Both the position numbers and the translations under genes were made by a program. Under the pieces are notes generated by a model, which ran no database searches, was not told the DNA's origin, and saw only the letters and a program-made list of their open reading frames with translations. Below are positions 54,744-63,948 of a DNA stretch of 64,000 nucleotides, one piece after another (position 1 is the first letter of the stretch; each line of letters begins with the position of its first letter). Source of the stretch: JANQIV01 sp050117315 (GTDB lineage: Bacteria; Bacteroidota; Ignavibacteria; Ignavibacteriales; Melioribacteraceae); contig JASFMY010000003.1 of assembly GCA_050117315.1 (NCBI GenBank), positions 1 to 64,000 of the forward strand. Reading direction: 5' to 3'.

Positions 54744-56128
54744 CACCTACTATATTAATTATTGACGATGACAATCTGGTATGCATGTCGTTAAAAAAAG
54801 TTTTAATTAAACTCGGCTATGATGTACATGTCTGCATGGAGGGAGGCAAAGTGTTTGATGCAATTGAACTTCATCAGCCGGATATAATTTTACTTGATAT
54901 TTATCTTACCACGCATAACGGGCTTGATATATTAAAAGACCTTCAGAATTCTTATTTCCACATCCCGGTAATAATGATTACTGCTTATTCGGATGTAAAA
55001 ATAGCCGTAAGTGCAATGAAAATGGGAGCCTTTGATTTCCTCTTAAAACCGCTTGATCTTGAACAACTTCAAATGGTTTTGAACAAATGTGTTAACCATT
55101 TAAAATTATCCAACGAAGTAAAAAGACTAAATGCGGTTTTAAACGAAGATGAACTTCAAAGAGATTTTTTCGGGCAAAGCAAACCTATTATCAGATGCGT
55201 AAACACGATAGAGAGGCTTGCTGCAAGCGGTGATACTACGGTACTTCTTGAAGGAGAAAGCGGTACGGGTAAAGAAGTTTTTGCAAAATATATTCATCAG
55301 CAAAGCCCTAGAAAAGAAAATGTGTTCATACCCATAAATTGCGGAACTATCCCTAAGGAACTGGCGGAGAGCGAATTGTTCGGGCATGAAAAAGGGGCGT
55401 TTACCGGGGCTTCCCACAAAACAAAACTCGGTAAATTTGAACTTGCGGCCGGAGGTACAATTTTGCTGGATGAGATTGGTGAATTAACGCTTGACCTGCA
55501 GGTAAAACTTTTAAGGGTTTTACAGGAAAAGAAATTTTACAGGGTCGGCGGAGAAAAAGAAATTTCGGTTGACGTTAGGGTAATTGCCGCAACAAACAAA
55601 GACCTTGAAGAAGAAGTTAAGAACGAAAAATTTAGGGAAGACCTTTATTATAGGTTAAATGTTGCTAAAGTTACTATCCCTCCTTTGAGAGAAAGAAAAG
55701 GAGATGTTGCAATTTTAGCGTATAAATTTATGAGGGAATATGCTGATAAATTTGATATGCAGATAAAAGGTATAAGCGAAGAGGCAATAAATTTATTGAA
55801 CCGACAATATTGGAAAGGTAATGTGAGAGAGTTAAGGAATGCAATGGAGAGAGCGGTATTAATGCTTGACGGCAATGAACTGAAGGAACAGCATTTCAAC
55901 TTTTTGAAAGACTCAAGGTCTACAAAAATGCCTGACGATAAATTTATACTAAAAGTACCTCCGGAAGGAGTTCTGATTGACACTGTATTAAAAGAACTTA
56001 TTTTAAAGACTCTTGAAATAACAAAAGGCAACCAGGTTAGGGCGGCAAAAGTGCTTGGGCTTTCAAGATCAAAATTAAGATACAGGATGGAACAGCTCGG
56101 TATTGAAGTAACTAAGAAAATAGCTTAA
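54740..56128 (+). CDS. Sigma-54-dependent response regulator, FlrC/NtrC-like
   Basis: A 462-residue activator. The receiver domain (residues 1-120) has the acidic pocket in IDDDN and phosphoacceptor aspartate in IILLDIYL. The AAA+ domain has Walker A GESGTGKE near residue 169, the sigma-54-contacting GAFTGA loop at 219-224, and Walker B LLDEIGEL. The C-terminal Fis-type helix-turn-helix reads NQVRAAKVLGLSRSKLRYRM. It is complete and should open sigma-54 promoters. The neighbours suggest flagellar and glycosylation targets. No rpoN is in the window. Confidence 0.93.
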   Translation: MTPTILIIDDDNLVCMSLKKVLIKLGYDVHVCMEGGKVFDAIELHQPDIILLDIYLTTHNGLDILKDLQNSYFHIPVIMITAYSDVKIAVSAMKMGAFDFLLKPLDLEQLQMVLNKCVNHLKLSNEVKRLNAVLNEDELQRDFFGQSKPIIRCVNTIERLAASGDTTVLLEGESGTGKEVFAKYIHQQSPRKENVFIPINCGTIPKELAESELFGHEKGAFTGASHKTKLGKFELAAGGTILLDEIGELTLDLQVKLLRVLQEKKFYRVGGEKEISVDVRVIAATNKDLEEEVKNEKFREDLYYRLNVAKVTIPPLRERKGDVAILAYKFMREYADKFDMQIKGISEEAINLLNRQYWKGNVRELRNAMERAVLMLDGNELKEQHFNFLKDSRSTKMPDDKFILKVPPEGVLIDTVLKELILKTLEITKGNQVRAAKVLGLSRSKLRYRMEQLGIEVTKKIA

Positions 56129-56346
56129 CCATAAATTTCATGCATCTTATCAATTAATATTCAATTGGCTAAATATAGCCAGATGATTTCCATGATTTAT
56201 TCCATACCACGCAAAAACAGACAATTTTCCCGGCATTTATTTTGTAATAATTAGCCTGTAAGTATTAAAATATTTTGAAAAAATACGATAGTAGTACTGA
56301 AATAATATTTTGTGGGTTATAGAATTTTACATAACATAGGTGACTG

Positions 56347-57741
56347 ATGGAAAATTCATTTGATAAAAATGAACTATTAACAAAATTGAATTCACATGAT
56401 CCGGCAATCAGAAGAGAAGCAGTAGAAAGCTTTTTCTCAGCAGAAATGGATGAAAATACTGCGGAATTATTGTCACAAAAATTAACGGACGAAGACAAAG
56501 GTGTTAGAGATTCCGTTTCTTCCGTTCTTATCCAAAGCAAATACGATAAAGTACCTTTCTACGTAGTACCCTTTGTATCGTCAAAAGAAATTTCGGTTAG
56601 AAATTTGGCCGGTGAAGTTTTATTAAAAAGAGGCATTAATTCAATAGATGCTATTATTGATTATATTCCCAAGGGTGATGATGATGATAAAAAGTTTGTA
56701 ATTGATGTTCTGGGATTAATTGGAGACATCAAGTCCGAAGATGAAATAATCAAAGTTCTTATGTCAAACCAAAATGATAACGTAATACTTGCATGTATTG
56801 AAGGGCTGGGCAATATTAAAAGTGAAAAGAGTGTTGAATATATTATTCCTTTCTATGATAAAAACGAATTGTTCAGACCTACCATTATAGAAGCCCTCGG
56901 TAAAATAGGCTCTGCCGATGCCGTTAAATTTATTCTAGAAAAATACAAAGACGAAGATGAAGTAACGCAGTACTCAATGATCGAAAGCCTTGGTAAGATA
57001 GGCAACATAGAAGCATTTTTCTTCTTGATTTCTGAATTAAAAAATATGTCTTATGCATTAACATGGGCGGCAATTAAATCATTAAAAGAATTAAAAGAGG
57101 CTCACAACCTGGATGTTCCATTTGACGAACACATGAGAAATTCTATAATGATAACTCTTGTTGACGGAGATATAGAATATAAAAGAGCTGCTGCATCTTT
57201 AATTTCAGTCTTTGAAGACAAAAAAATAGTTGAAGCTTGTTTAAAAATTTACGGCGAAGATTCTGAAATTGATGAATACATAAAAGCCAAGTTTTTTGAA
57301 AACCCGGTTTTTCTTTACCCTAGATTAACCGAATACATGAAACAAAAACCTCAGAATTTAAAATCACTCTTTGATTTATTGAAAGACATTATTGAGTTTA
57401 ATTCCGATTCACTTGCTTCTTTATCGGAAATTGATATGAGAAACCTTTGCGATATGTTTGCCGACAATATCGAAAATCCTGATGAAGAAATAAGAAGAAG
57501 TGCAATCGAATTTTTATTCTTTTGCTCATTGGATATGGCAGAAATGTTTATAGATACTATGCTCCAGGATGATAATTTCTGGAATAGACTAAGAGTACTT
57601 GAAATTTTGGAAGGATTGGGAAGTGAAAAACTAAATGAAGCGGCAAAAATACTTTCCGAAGATCCTGAAGAAATGGTTAAAGAAAAAGCTTTAGAAATAA
57701 TACAAAGAAACGGCATTAGCCATACAGAATCGAAGGTTTAA
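56347..57741 (+). CDS. HEAT-repeat protein of the chemotaxis operon
   Basis: A 464-residue soluble protein of at least nine HEAT-like helical repeats (for example IEALGKIGSADAVKFILEKYKDEDEV and IESLGKIGNIEAFFFLISEL). It has no catalytic motif. It starts the chemotaxis operon, and cheR follows 3 bases after its stop. HEAT proteins act as protein-binding scaffolds; a role in the signalling complex or in localisation is inferred from position alone. Confidence 0.82.
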   Translation: MENSFDKNELLTKLNSHDPAIRREAVESFFSAEMDENTAELLSQKLTDEDKGVRDSVSSVLIQSKYDKVPFYVVPFVSSKEISVRNLAGEVLLKRGINSIDAIIDYIPKGDDDDKKFVIDVLGLIGDIKSEDEIIKVLMSNQNDNVILACIEGLGNIKSEKSVEYIIPFYDKNELFRPTIIEALGKIGSADAVKFILEKYKDEDEVTQYSMIESLGKIGNIEAFFFLISELKNMSYALTWAAIKSLKELKEAHNLDVPFDEHMRNSIMITLVDGDIEYKRAAASLISVFEDKKIVEACLKIYGEDSEIDEYIKAKFFENPVFLYPRLTEYMKQKPQNLKSLFDLLKDIIEFNSDSLASLSEIDMRNLCDMFADNIENPDEEIRRSAIEFLFFCSLDMAEMFIDTMLQDDNFWNRLRVLEILEGLGSEKLNEAAKILSEDPEEMVKEKALEIIQRNGISHTESKV

Positions 57742-57744
57742 AAT

Positions 57745-58653
57745 ATGCAACAGTTTTCGACGGCCACTACCTTAAATAAAAAACCGTTATTCAACTTTAA
57801 TATTGGATCAAGCTCCGGAGTTAAACTTGACGATAAAACTTTTGAAGAGTGGCGAAAGTATATTTATGAGCTCTGCGGAATATATTTTCAGGATAACAAA
57901 AAATATCTTCTTGAAAGCAGGCTCCAAAAAAGGATTACTTTTTTAAAATTGGATTCATTTGAAAAATATCTTCACTATGTGAAATTCAATCCACGGAGAA
58001 ATGAAGAACTTAAATACCTCTATGAAGTAATCACTATAAACGAAACATTTTTCTTTAGAAACCAGCCCCAGTTAGATGCGCTTGTTTCATCGGTAATTCC
58101 CGATATTATGAATTCCCCCAGTAAATTAAATAAAAATAAAATTAGGATTTGGAGCGCTGCATCTTCCTCTGGGGAAGAAGCATATTCAATTGCAATGACT
58201 TTGAAGGAATTAGTTAAGCCCAAATATCCGAATTTAACTTTTGAAATAGTTGGCACCGATATTAGTAAAGCAGTTATAAGCACTGCTCAGAAAGGGATTT
58301 ACAGGGAATATTCAATACGCAACTCACCGGCATTTTATTTAAAAAAATATTTTAAGAAAGATGGATCGAACTACCATTTGAGCGATGAAATAAAAAGAAT
58401 GGTAACGTTCAAATTCCTTAATTTATACGACCAGCCGGGAATGAGAGCAATGAGCGGGTTCGATGTTATATACTGTGCCAATGTATTAATCTACTTTGAT
58501 ATGACTTCAAAAATCCAGGTAATTTCAAATTTATATAATTCGTTGAACAGGTGCGGATATTTATTTATTGGGTATTCCGAAACACTTCACGGTATTTCAA
58601 AAGCATTTAAATTGATAAGTTTTCCGAAAACAATAGGATATAAAAAAGAGTAG
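57745..58653 (+). CDS. cheR: Chemoreceptor methyltransferase CheR
   Basis: Methylates glutamates of chemoreceptors using S-adenosylmethionine. The protein has 302 residues. A small N-terminal helical domain (FEEWRKYIYELCGIYF...LESRLQKRI) precedes the catalytic domain with INETFFFRN and the signature WSAASSSGEEAYSIAM near residue 134. DVIYCANVLIYFD is the conserved motif near the end. It is the first chemotaxis enzyme of the operon. Confidence 0.93.
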   Translation: MQQFSTATTLNKKPLFNFNIGSSSGVKLDDKTFEEWRKYIYELCGIYFQDNKKYLLESRLQKRITFLKLDSFEKYLHYVKFNPRRNEELKYLYEVITINETFFFRNQPQLDALVSSVIPDIMNSPSKLNKNKIRIWSAASSSGEEAYSIAMTLKELVKPKYPNLTFEIVGTDISKAVISTAQKGIYREYSIRNSPAFYLKKYFKKDGSNYHLSDEIKRMVTFKFLNLYDQPGMRAMSGFDVIYCANVLIYFDMTSKIQVISNLYNSLNRCGYLFIGYSETLHGISKAFKLISFPKTIGYKKE

Positions 58654-58661
58654 GATTTAAG

Positions 58662-59027
58662 ATGAAAAAAATAATACTTGTTGCTGATGATTCCCCTACG
58701 ATCAGAAAATTTGTATCGTTCGCATTAACTATGCGGGGATTTGAAGTAGTAGCTGCCTCTGATGGTATGGAAGCAATAGAGTATCTTCCTTCTAAAAGGT
58801 TTGATCTAATTATTACGGATCTTAATATGCCCAACTTAGACGGATTCGAATTGATAAAATCAGTTAGGGAAAATGAAGAATATTCTGAAATTCCGATTAT
58901 AATTTTGTCTTCATTAGCAGGAAGCGATGATATTGAAAAAGGGATGAGTTGTGGTGCTAATTCTTATCTGGTAAAACCTTTTGATCCTAAGAGAATTCAA
59001 TACGAAGTAGCAAAATATTTAAATTAA
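58662..59027 (+). CDS. CheY-like single-domain response regulator
   Basis: A 121-residue receiver with DDSPT (acidic pocket), phosphoacceptor aspartate in IITDLNMPNLDG, a conserved serine in ILSSLAG and lysine in LVKPFDP. It has no output domain. Its sequence is closer to stand-alone receivers of signalling operons than to classical CheY; the next gene is the better CheY candidate. The two may compete for CheA phosphate. Confidence 0.85.
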   Translation: MKKIILVADDSPTIRKFVSFALTMRGFEVVAASDGMEAIEYLPSKRFDLIITDLNMPNLDGFELIKSVRENEEYSEIPIIILSSLAGSDDIEKGMSCGANSYLVKPFDPKRIQYEVAKYLN

Positions 59028-59044
59028 TTAATAGGGGAAGTTAA

Positions 59045-59425
59045 ATGGACCTCAAATTTTTAGTAGTAGATGATTCCGTAACTATGCGACGCATTGTGAT
59101 CAACTCGTTAAAAAACCTGGGTTATACAAGTTATGTTGAGGCAACAGACGGTAAAGATGCCTTAGCCAAATTAGCTGCGGATAGTTCTATAAATTTTGTA
59201 ATTACAGATTGGAACATGCCCAACATGACCGGACTTGAATTAAGCCAGGCTATAAGGGGAGATGCCAATCTATCAAAATTGCCGATACTAATGGTAACTA
59301 CGAGGGGAGTGAAAGATGATATTGTTCAAGCTCTAAACGTGAAAGTGAACAACTATGTTGTTAAACCGTTTACTCCACAAGTACTGAAGGAAAAGCTTGA
59401 TGCAATTTTAGCGAATTTACAATAG
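59045..59425 (+). CDS. cheY: Chemotaxis response regulator CheY
   Basis: A 126-residue receiver with CheY hallmarks: VVDDSVTMRRIVINSLKNLG, VITDWNMPNMTG (phosphoacceptor D), TTRGVKDD and VVKPFTPQVLKEKL. Phospho-CheY binds the flagellar motor switch. It is followed 10 bases later by the CheZ gene, its expected phosphatase. Confidence 0.92.
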   Translation: MDLKFLVVDDSVTMRRIVINSLKNLGYTSYVEATDGKDALAKLAADSSINFVITDWNMPNMTGLELSQAIRGDANLSKLPILMVTTRGVKDDIVQALNVKVNNYVVKPFTPQVLKEKLDAILANLQ

Positions 59426-59434
59426 GGGAATGAA

Positions 59435-60199
59435 ATGGGAAATTCTATAAGTAATATGAATCAGGTATTTGAAAAGCTCAAAGATCTTAAAGTCATTTTT
59501 AAGCTCGGTGAAAAAGTTATTCCGATTATTCAGAATTTAATCCAGTTTATGGGTGAAATTGTACCGCTTTTAGAGACAATAAATCAGTCTATTGCCGACA
59601 GTACAAAAAAAATTCCGCAGGCTACAAACCAGATTAATGATGTAACTAATGCTACAGAGTTGGCAACAACGGAGATACTTGATTTGGTTGATGAAACATC
59701 AAACCAGCTTATGGATGTTGAGAAAATTATAAATCAAATTAAAGAAAGAGATCAGCAAGCAAAACAAAGATTTGAGGAAATTGTTGAGAGACTTAACGGT
59801 GATGAGGAATTAACGAAGCTGATTAATGAATATAAAGAATTGAAAGAAAATAAAACCGGTATGGAAAGCATACAGAATATAATGCAGAAGATTAATGATA
59901 ACTCTTATAAAATAACATTATCGTTACAGGTACAGGATATAACTACCCAGCAATTATCTGCCGTTAATCATCTGATTGAATCTGTAAATGAAAAATTAAC
60001 AAAAATGGTTGACGAAATTGATGAATCCGATATTAAAGAAGATTTTGCGAATATAAGTGCATCAATGCCCAGCGGTGCATCCTTTGATGCAAATGCAAAA
60101 TATGATCCGGGGCATGACAGGCAGGATAAAGTTGATGAAATTGTTTTGCAGAACCAGGAAAAAGCAACACAAGAAGACATTGATAAACTATTTTCATAG
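59435..60199 (+). CDS. cheZ: CheY phosphatase CheZ
   Basis: A 254-residue helical protein. The CheZ catalytic pattern D-x-x-x-Q is present as D168-I-T-T-Q172 in LQVQDITTQQLSAVNHLIE, on the long helical hairpin, and the N-terminal half has ATEILDLVDETSNQL. The tail ATQEDIDKLFS matches the CheY-binding C-terminal peptide of CheZ. It is longer than the E. coli protein (214 residues) because of the N-terminus. Placement between cheY and cheA supports the call. Confidence 0.85.
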   Translation: MGNSISNMNQVFEKLKDLKVIFKLGEKVIPIIQNLIQFMGEIVPLLETINQSIADSTKKIPQATNQINDVTNATELATTEILDLVDETSNQLMDVEKIINQIKERDQQAKQRFEEIVERLNGDEELTKLINEYKELKENKTGMESIQNIMQKINDNSYKITLSLQVQDITTQQLSAVNHLIESVNEKLTKMVDEIDESDIKEDFANISASMPSGASFDANAKYDPGHDRQDKVDEIVLQNQEKATQEDIDKLFS

Positions 60200-60211
60200 A
60201 ATAATATAAAG

Positions 60212-62128
60212 ATGGATACTATAACAACAGATTACAGTTTGCTTAATGATCCCGAAATGGCTGAAATTTTTGACGGGTTTATTGTTGAAACAAAAGAGAT
60301 ACTTGAAAAACTCGATTTGGACTTAGTTGAGCTTGAGAAAAGACCCGAAGATACCGAACTATTAAATGAAATCTTCAGATCTTTTCACACAATCAAAGGT
60401 ACGTCAGGTTTCCTTGGCTTGATTAAACTTCAGAAACTAACGCATAAATGCGAAGATATCTTAAATAAGCTGCGTAAAGGCGAAGCAATAGCTACGCCGA
60501 ATATTATGGACAGCATTTTAAAATCTTACGATCATACAAGTGAGCTCTTAAAAGTAATCGAAGAAACCAAAACAGAAGATTATAATATTGACGAAATTCA
60601 TGACGAATTAGAAAAAGTATTTATTGAATTGGAAACAGGCCGGCAACAAGAGCCGGAAAAAGAACAACCGAAACCTGCTGTTTCAAAAACTAAAAAACAA
60701 ACTGCTTCCAAAACAGGTACTAAAAAAACTGCAAAGAAAAAAGAAAAACCCAAACCTGTTGAAGAAAAGAAAGAGAGCGTTAAGGAAGAACCTGCCGCTG
60801 CCATAGAACAAGAAGAACCTGAGTTGGGAAAAAATGCTGCAGACGAAGTTGAAGAAGAAAAAATTGAAGCGGCAAAACCGGAACAACCTAAGGAAATTAA
60901 AAAACAAACCGCAGCCCAAACGGCTGTAAAAAAAGGCGACAACACAATACGTGTTGATGTAAACCGGCTGGATGACTTATTAAACTTTGTCCAGGAATTG
61001 GTTTTGGGAAGGAACAGGCTCTCTCAAATAAATAATGAAATGTCAATGCAGCATGAAGGTACAAAATTATCAAGGGACTTGGCCGATACCGCAAGACAAA
61101 TAGACTTAATGACAACCGAGCTTCAGTTGGCAGTTATGAAAACCCGAATGGTTAAGATCGGTAAAGTCTTCAACAGATTTCCAAGACTAGTTCGCGACCT
61201 AAGCAGGGATATGCAGAAAGAGGTTGCTTTGGAAATCAGAGGCGAGGAAACGGAATTAGACAAAACATTAATTGAAGAAATTAATGATCCCTTAGTTCAT
61301 ATTGTTAGAAATTCTTGCGATCACGGCTTGGAAACCCCGGAAGAAAGAAGACTTAATAATAAAGATCCCAAAGGGACAATTATTTTAGCCGCCGAACATG
61401 AAGGTAATAATATAATAATTACCGTTGAAGATGACGGTCGCGGAATTGACCCCGAAAAAATTAAAGCGAAAGCCGTTAGTAAAGGAATTATTTCCCAGGA
61501 GAAAGCAAACGAACTTTCAAATAAAGAAGTTTACAATTTATTATTTGCACCTGGGTTTTCAACTGCGGAAAAAGTTACAAACGTATCCGGCCGCGGAGTT
61601 GGTATGGATGTGGTTAAAACCAATGTTGCAAAACTAAGAGGAATAATAAATGTTGAATCTGAAGTTGGAAAAGGGACCAAAATAATAATTAAACTTCCTC
61701 TTACTCTTGCAATAATTCAGGGATTATTGGTAGATATTGGAGGCGAGACAATTGTTGTGCCTCTGAACTCGGTAATTGAAGTAGTAAGGTTGTCCAAAAA
61801 CGAAATTTATATGGTTAATCAAACCGAATGTATAAAATTAAGAGATCAAGTTCATCCTTTGATTGATATTGATTCAGCTCTTTACGGTACCAAAGGTAAT
61901 GGTCACCATAATGACTTCCAGTTTATTGTAATTGTTGGAATTGCGGAAAAAAGATTTGGTTTAAAAGTTGATAAGTTAATAGGACAAAATGAAGTAGTAA
62001 TTAAATCCTTAGGAAACTATCTTGGAAGTATTGACGGTATAGCAGGCTCAACGATTATGGGCGATGGAAAAGTTGTTATGATTGCTGACATCGCTGAATT
62101 AGTTCATAAAATCATGGATAAAAAGTGA
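60212..62128 (+). CDS. cheA: Chemotaxis histidine kinase CheA
   Basis: A 638-residue kinase. The Hpt domain holds phosphorylatable H59 in FHTIKGTSGF. Residues about 145-245 form a Lys/Pro/Ala/Glu-rich linker of histone-H1-like composition where a P2 CheY-binding domain would normally sit. Then come the dimerisation domain (LDDLLNFVQELVLGRNRL), the HATPase domain (HIVRNSCDHGLE, DDGRGID, GRGVGMDVV) and a C-terminal CheW-like domain. The loss of P2 suggests direct CheY docking elsewhere or slower transfer. Its stop overlaps the cheB start. Confidence 0.93.
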   Translation: MDTITTDYSLLNDPEMAEIFDGFIVETKEILEKLDLDLVELEKRPEDTELLNEIFRSFHTIKGTSGFLGLIKLQKLTHKCEDILNKLRKGEAIATPNIMDSILKSYDHTSELLKVIEETKTEDYNIDEIHDELEKVFIELETGRQQEPEKEQPKPAVSKTKKQTASKTGTKKTAKKKEKPKPVEEKKESVKEEPAAAIEQEEPELGKNAADEVEEEKIEAAKPEQPKEIKKQTAAQTAVKKGDNTIRVDVNRLDDLLNFVQELVLGRNRLSQINNEMSMQHEGTKLSRDLADTARQIDLMTTELQLAVMKTRMVKIGKVFNRFPRLVRDLSRDMQKEVALEIRGEETELDKTLIEEINDPLVHIVRNSCDHGLETPEERRLNNKDPKGTIILAAEHEGNNIIITVEDDGRGIDPEKIKAKAVSKGIISQEKANELSNKEVYNLLFAPGFSTAEKVTNVSGRGVGMDVVKTNVAKLRGIINVESEVGKGTKIIIKLPLTLAIIQGLLVDIGGETIVVPLNSVIEVVRLSKNEIYMVNQTECIKLRDQVHPLIDIDSALYGTKGNGHHNDFQFIVIVGIAEKRFGLKVDKLIGQNEVVIKSLGNYLGSIDGIAGSTIMGDGKVVMIADIAELVHKIMDKK

Positions 62129-63198
62129 TAGATAAGATTAAAGCTGTAGTAATTGATGATTCGGCTTTTATGAGGAAGTCGTTGTCAATTATTCTAAAAT
62201 CTGACCCCGATATTGAAGTAGTAGGAACAGCAAGAGACGGTATTGAAGGCGTGGAACTTGTCAAAAAAGTTAAACCAGATATAGTTACACTTGATATAGA
62301 AATGCCGAGAATGAACGGCTTGGAAGCTCTGGAAATTATTATGAAAGAAGCTCCAACATCTGTTATAATGGTAAGTTCACTTACTACGGAAGGAGCCGAT
62401 GCTACAATAAAGGCCCTGGAAATTGGGGCTGTTGATTTTATTCCCAAGGAAATGTCTTTTGTAAGTGTCAATATCATAAATATAAAAGAAGATTTGATTA
62501 AAAAAATAAAAACAATTGTAAGAAACAAATTTATCAAATCTCGCCTTAAAAGATTAAAAGGTAATGATTCGGGTTTGGAAAGAGAAAGAATCCCGAGATT
62601 TAGAACAATAAAAGAGCTGCCTAAATTTGGCTATAAGGCTATTGCGCTTGGTATTTCAACGGGCGGTCCTTTATCGCTTCAAAAACTGGTGCCAAATTTA
62701 ACCGGCAAAATGAATATCCCGTTTTTTATTGTTCAACATATGCCGCCAAGGTTTACAAAGTCTTTAGCCGATAGGCTGAATAATATGTGTCCCCTTGAAG
62801 TTAAAGAAGCTGAAAACAGGGAAGAAGTAAAAAATGGGGTGGTTTACATCGCACCGGGTGGTTTTCACATGAAAACCTATAAAAGCAATAACGGCAAAAT
62901 ATACCTGGAAACCACAGAGATGCCTTCCGATACTTTGCATAGGCCCTCTGTAGATGTAATGCTCAAATCCGTACTGGGTATTTACGGTAAACACACCATG
63001 GGAATTATTATGACAGGTATGGGTAAAGACGGACTGGAAGGAATAAGAGAATTAAAAAGATTAGGCGGTTATTGCCTGGCACAAGATGAAGATTCGTGTG
63101 TCGTTTACGGTATGCCTAAAGCAGTTGTTGATGCAGGTTTTGCAGACGTTATTGCACCTTTAGAAAAAATTTCGGAAATAATTAATAGGGCTGTATAA
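62125..63198 (+). CDS. cheB: Chemoreceptor methylesterase CheB
   Basis: Removes methyl groups from, or deamidates, chemoreceptors. The receiver domain has VVIDDSAFMRKSL and LDIEMPRMNG; the esterase domain has the serine motif ISTGGP, the histidine in VQHMPPRFT and the aspartate in GMGKDGLEG. The 357 residues match the family. The start is GTG inside the cheA stop (GTGA), and an ATG is not available nearby. The coding end overlaps the next gene by one base. Confidence 0.94.
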   Translation: MIDKIKAVVIDDSAFMRKSLSIILKSDPDIEVVGTARDGIEGVELVKKVKPDIVTLDIEMPRMNGLEALEIIMKEAPTSVIMVSSLTTEGADATIKALEIGAVDFIPKEMSFVSVNIINIKEDLIKKIKTIVRNKFIKSRLKRLKGNDSGLERERIPRFRTIKELPKFGYKAIALGISTGGPLSLQKLVPNLTGKMNIPFFIVQHMPPRFTKSLADRLNNMCPLEVKEAENREEVKNGVVYIAPGGFHMKTYKSNNGKIYLETTEMPSDTLHRPSVDVMLKSVLGIYGKHTMGIIMTGMGKDGLEGIRELKRLGGYCLAQDEDSCVVYGMPKAVVDAGFADVIAPLEKISEIINRAV

Positions 63199-63446
63199 TG
63201 GGCGAAGAATTTCAGGATGCAATGTATAGGGAAATTAGCTACAATGAAAATAAAAGAAGAAATAGTATTATTCCTTCTGAAGAAGCTAATATTATCGGAT
63301 CTGCAAAAATTTCCGTTGAAGAAGAAAGCCACGACGGCGTAAAAATTGTTCTTAAAAAAGATGAAAATGAAAATATTAAAGAAATAAAATTCGTTTGTTC
63401 CTGCGGAGAAACCAAATCGGTAATTTTGGACTATAATGATGAATAA
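63198..63446 (+). CDS. Small protein of unknown function after cheB
   Basis: An 82-residue acidic protein. The N-terminal 45 residues are charged and probably disordered. The C-terminal part reads as two beta strands around FVCSCGETKSVILDY, with a C-x-C-G pair that could bind metal or form a disulfide. It shares one base with the cheB stop, so it belongs to the same transcript and is probably real. I recognise no family. Confidence 0.65.
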   Translation: MGEEFQDAMYREISYNENKRRNSIIPSEEANIIGSAKISVEEESHDGVKIVLKKDENENIKEIKFVCSCGETKSVILDYNDE

Positions 63447-63520
63447 TTATCAACTGTATATATTTAGCCATTCAAATTAAACATCCACTCAAAAATTTAA
63501 TCATAATAATTAGATTTCAC

Positions 63521-63535
63521 TGGCATTAGTTTTGA
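63521..63535 (+). promoter_or_regulatory. Sigma-54-like promoter before flgB
   Basis: TGGCATTAGTTTTGA has a TGGCA -24 box and GG-N10-GA spacing like the site before the triple TPR-GT gene. The flgB start is 18 bases downstream, which is short for a sigma-54 start site; the second ATG, at 63563, would give more room. Basal-body genes are commonly sigma-54-dependent in FlrC systems. Confidence 0.35.
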
Positions 63536-63553
63536 GCTATTTCTTGAAAAGAA

Positions 63554-63946
63554 ATGAAAGCTATGTCAAACTCAACAACAGAGCTAGTAAAGAAATTACT
63601 TGACTATACAACCATAAAGCAAAAAGTTATAAGCAAAAATATTGCTAATGCTAATACAAGAGGCTATAAAAAAGAAGACGTAAAATTCGAAACCTTTTTA
63701 TCGGATAGCATGTCTTCCTCATTAAAAACTACTAATAGCAAACATTTAACTGCAAATCAAATTGAATTGCCTAATTCTCAGTTTAACATAATTCAGGATG
63801 ATAGTCCCGGAAATTTAGAGAGAAACAATGTAGATATTGATAGCGAAATGGCGGAAATGGCAAAAAATACTATGATGTTTAAGTTTGCATCAAGAAAAAT
63901 TCATGGTTATTACACAACTTTGCAGAAGGTAATTAAAGGAGGATAA
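63554..63946 (+). CDS. flgB: Flagellar basal-body rod protein FlgB
   Basis: A proximal rod subunit exported by the flagellar apparatus. The 130 residues match the family. The N-terminal helix carries the rod signature KVISKNIANANTRGYKKEDVKFE, and the C-terminus NNVDIDSEMAEMAKNTMMFKF matches the conserved rod/hook helix. ATG at 63554 and 63563 are both in frame; the second removes three residues. The flgC start follows at once. Confidence 0.92.
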   Translation: MKAMSNSTTELVKKLLDYTTIKQKVISKNIANANTRGYKKEDVKFETFLSDSMSSSLKTTNSKHLTANQIELPNSQFNIIQDDSPGNLERNNVDIDSEMAEMAKNTMMFKFASRKIHGYYTTLQKVIKGG

Positions 63947-63948
63947 TA

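Noticed and set aside
56266..56290. Sigma-28 promoter before the HEAT/chemotaxis operon
   Set aside because: TAAA and CGATAG are present but the spacing is one base short and the flanking consensus bases are missing.
60598..60945. Reverse-strand Ser/Phe-rich protein
   Set aside because: It is the antisense reading of the Lys/Glu-rich CheA linker, which yields Phe/Ser-rich open frames automatically.
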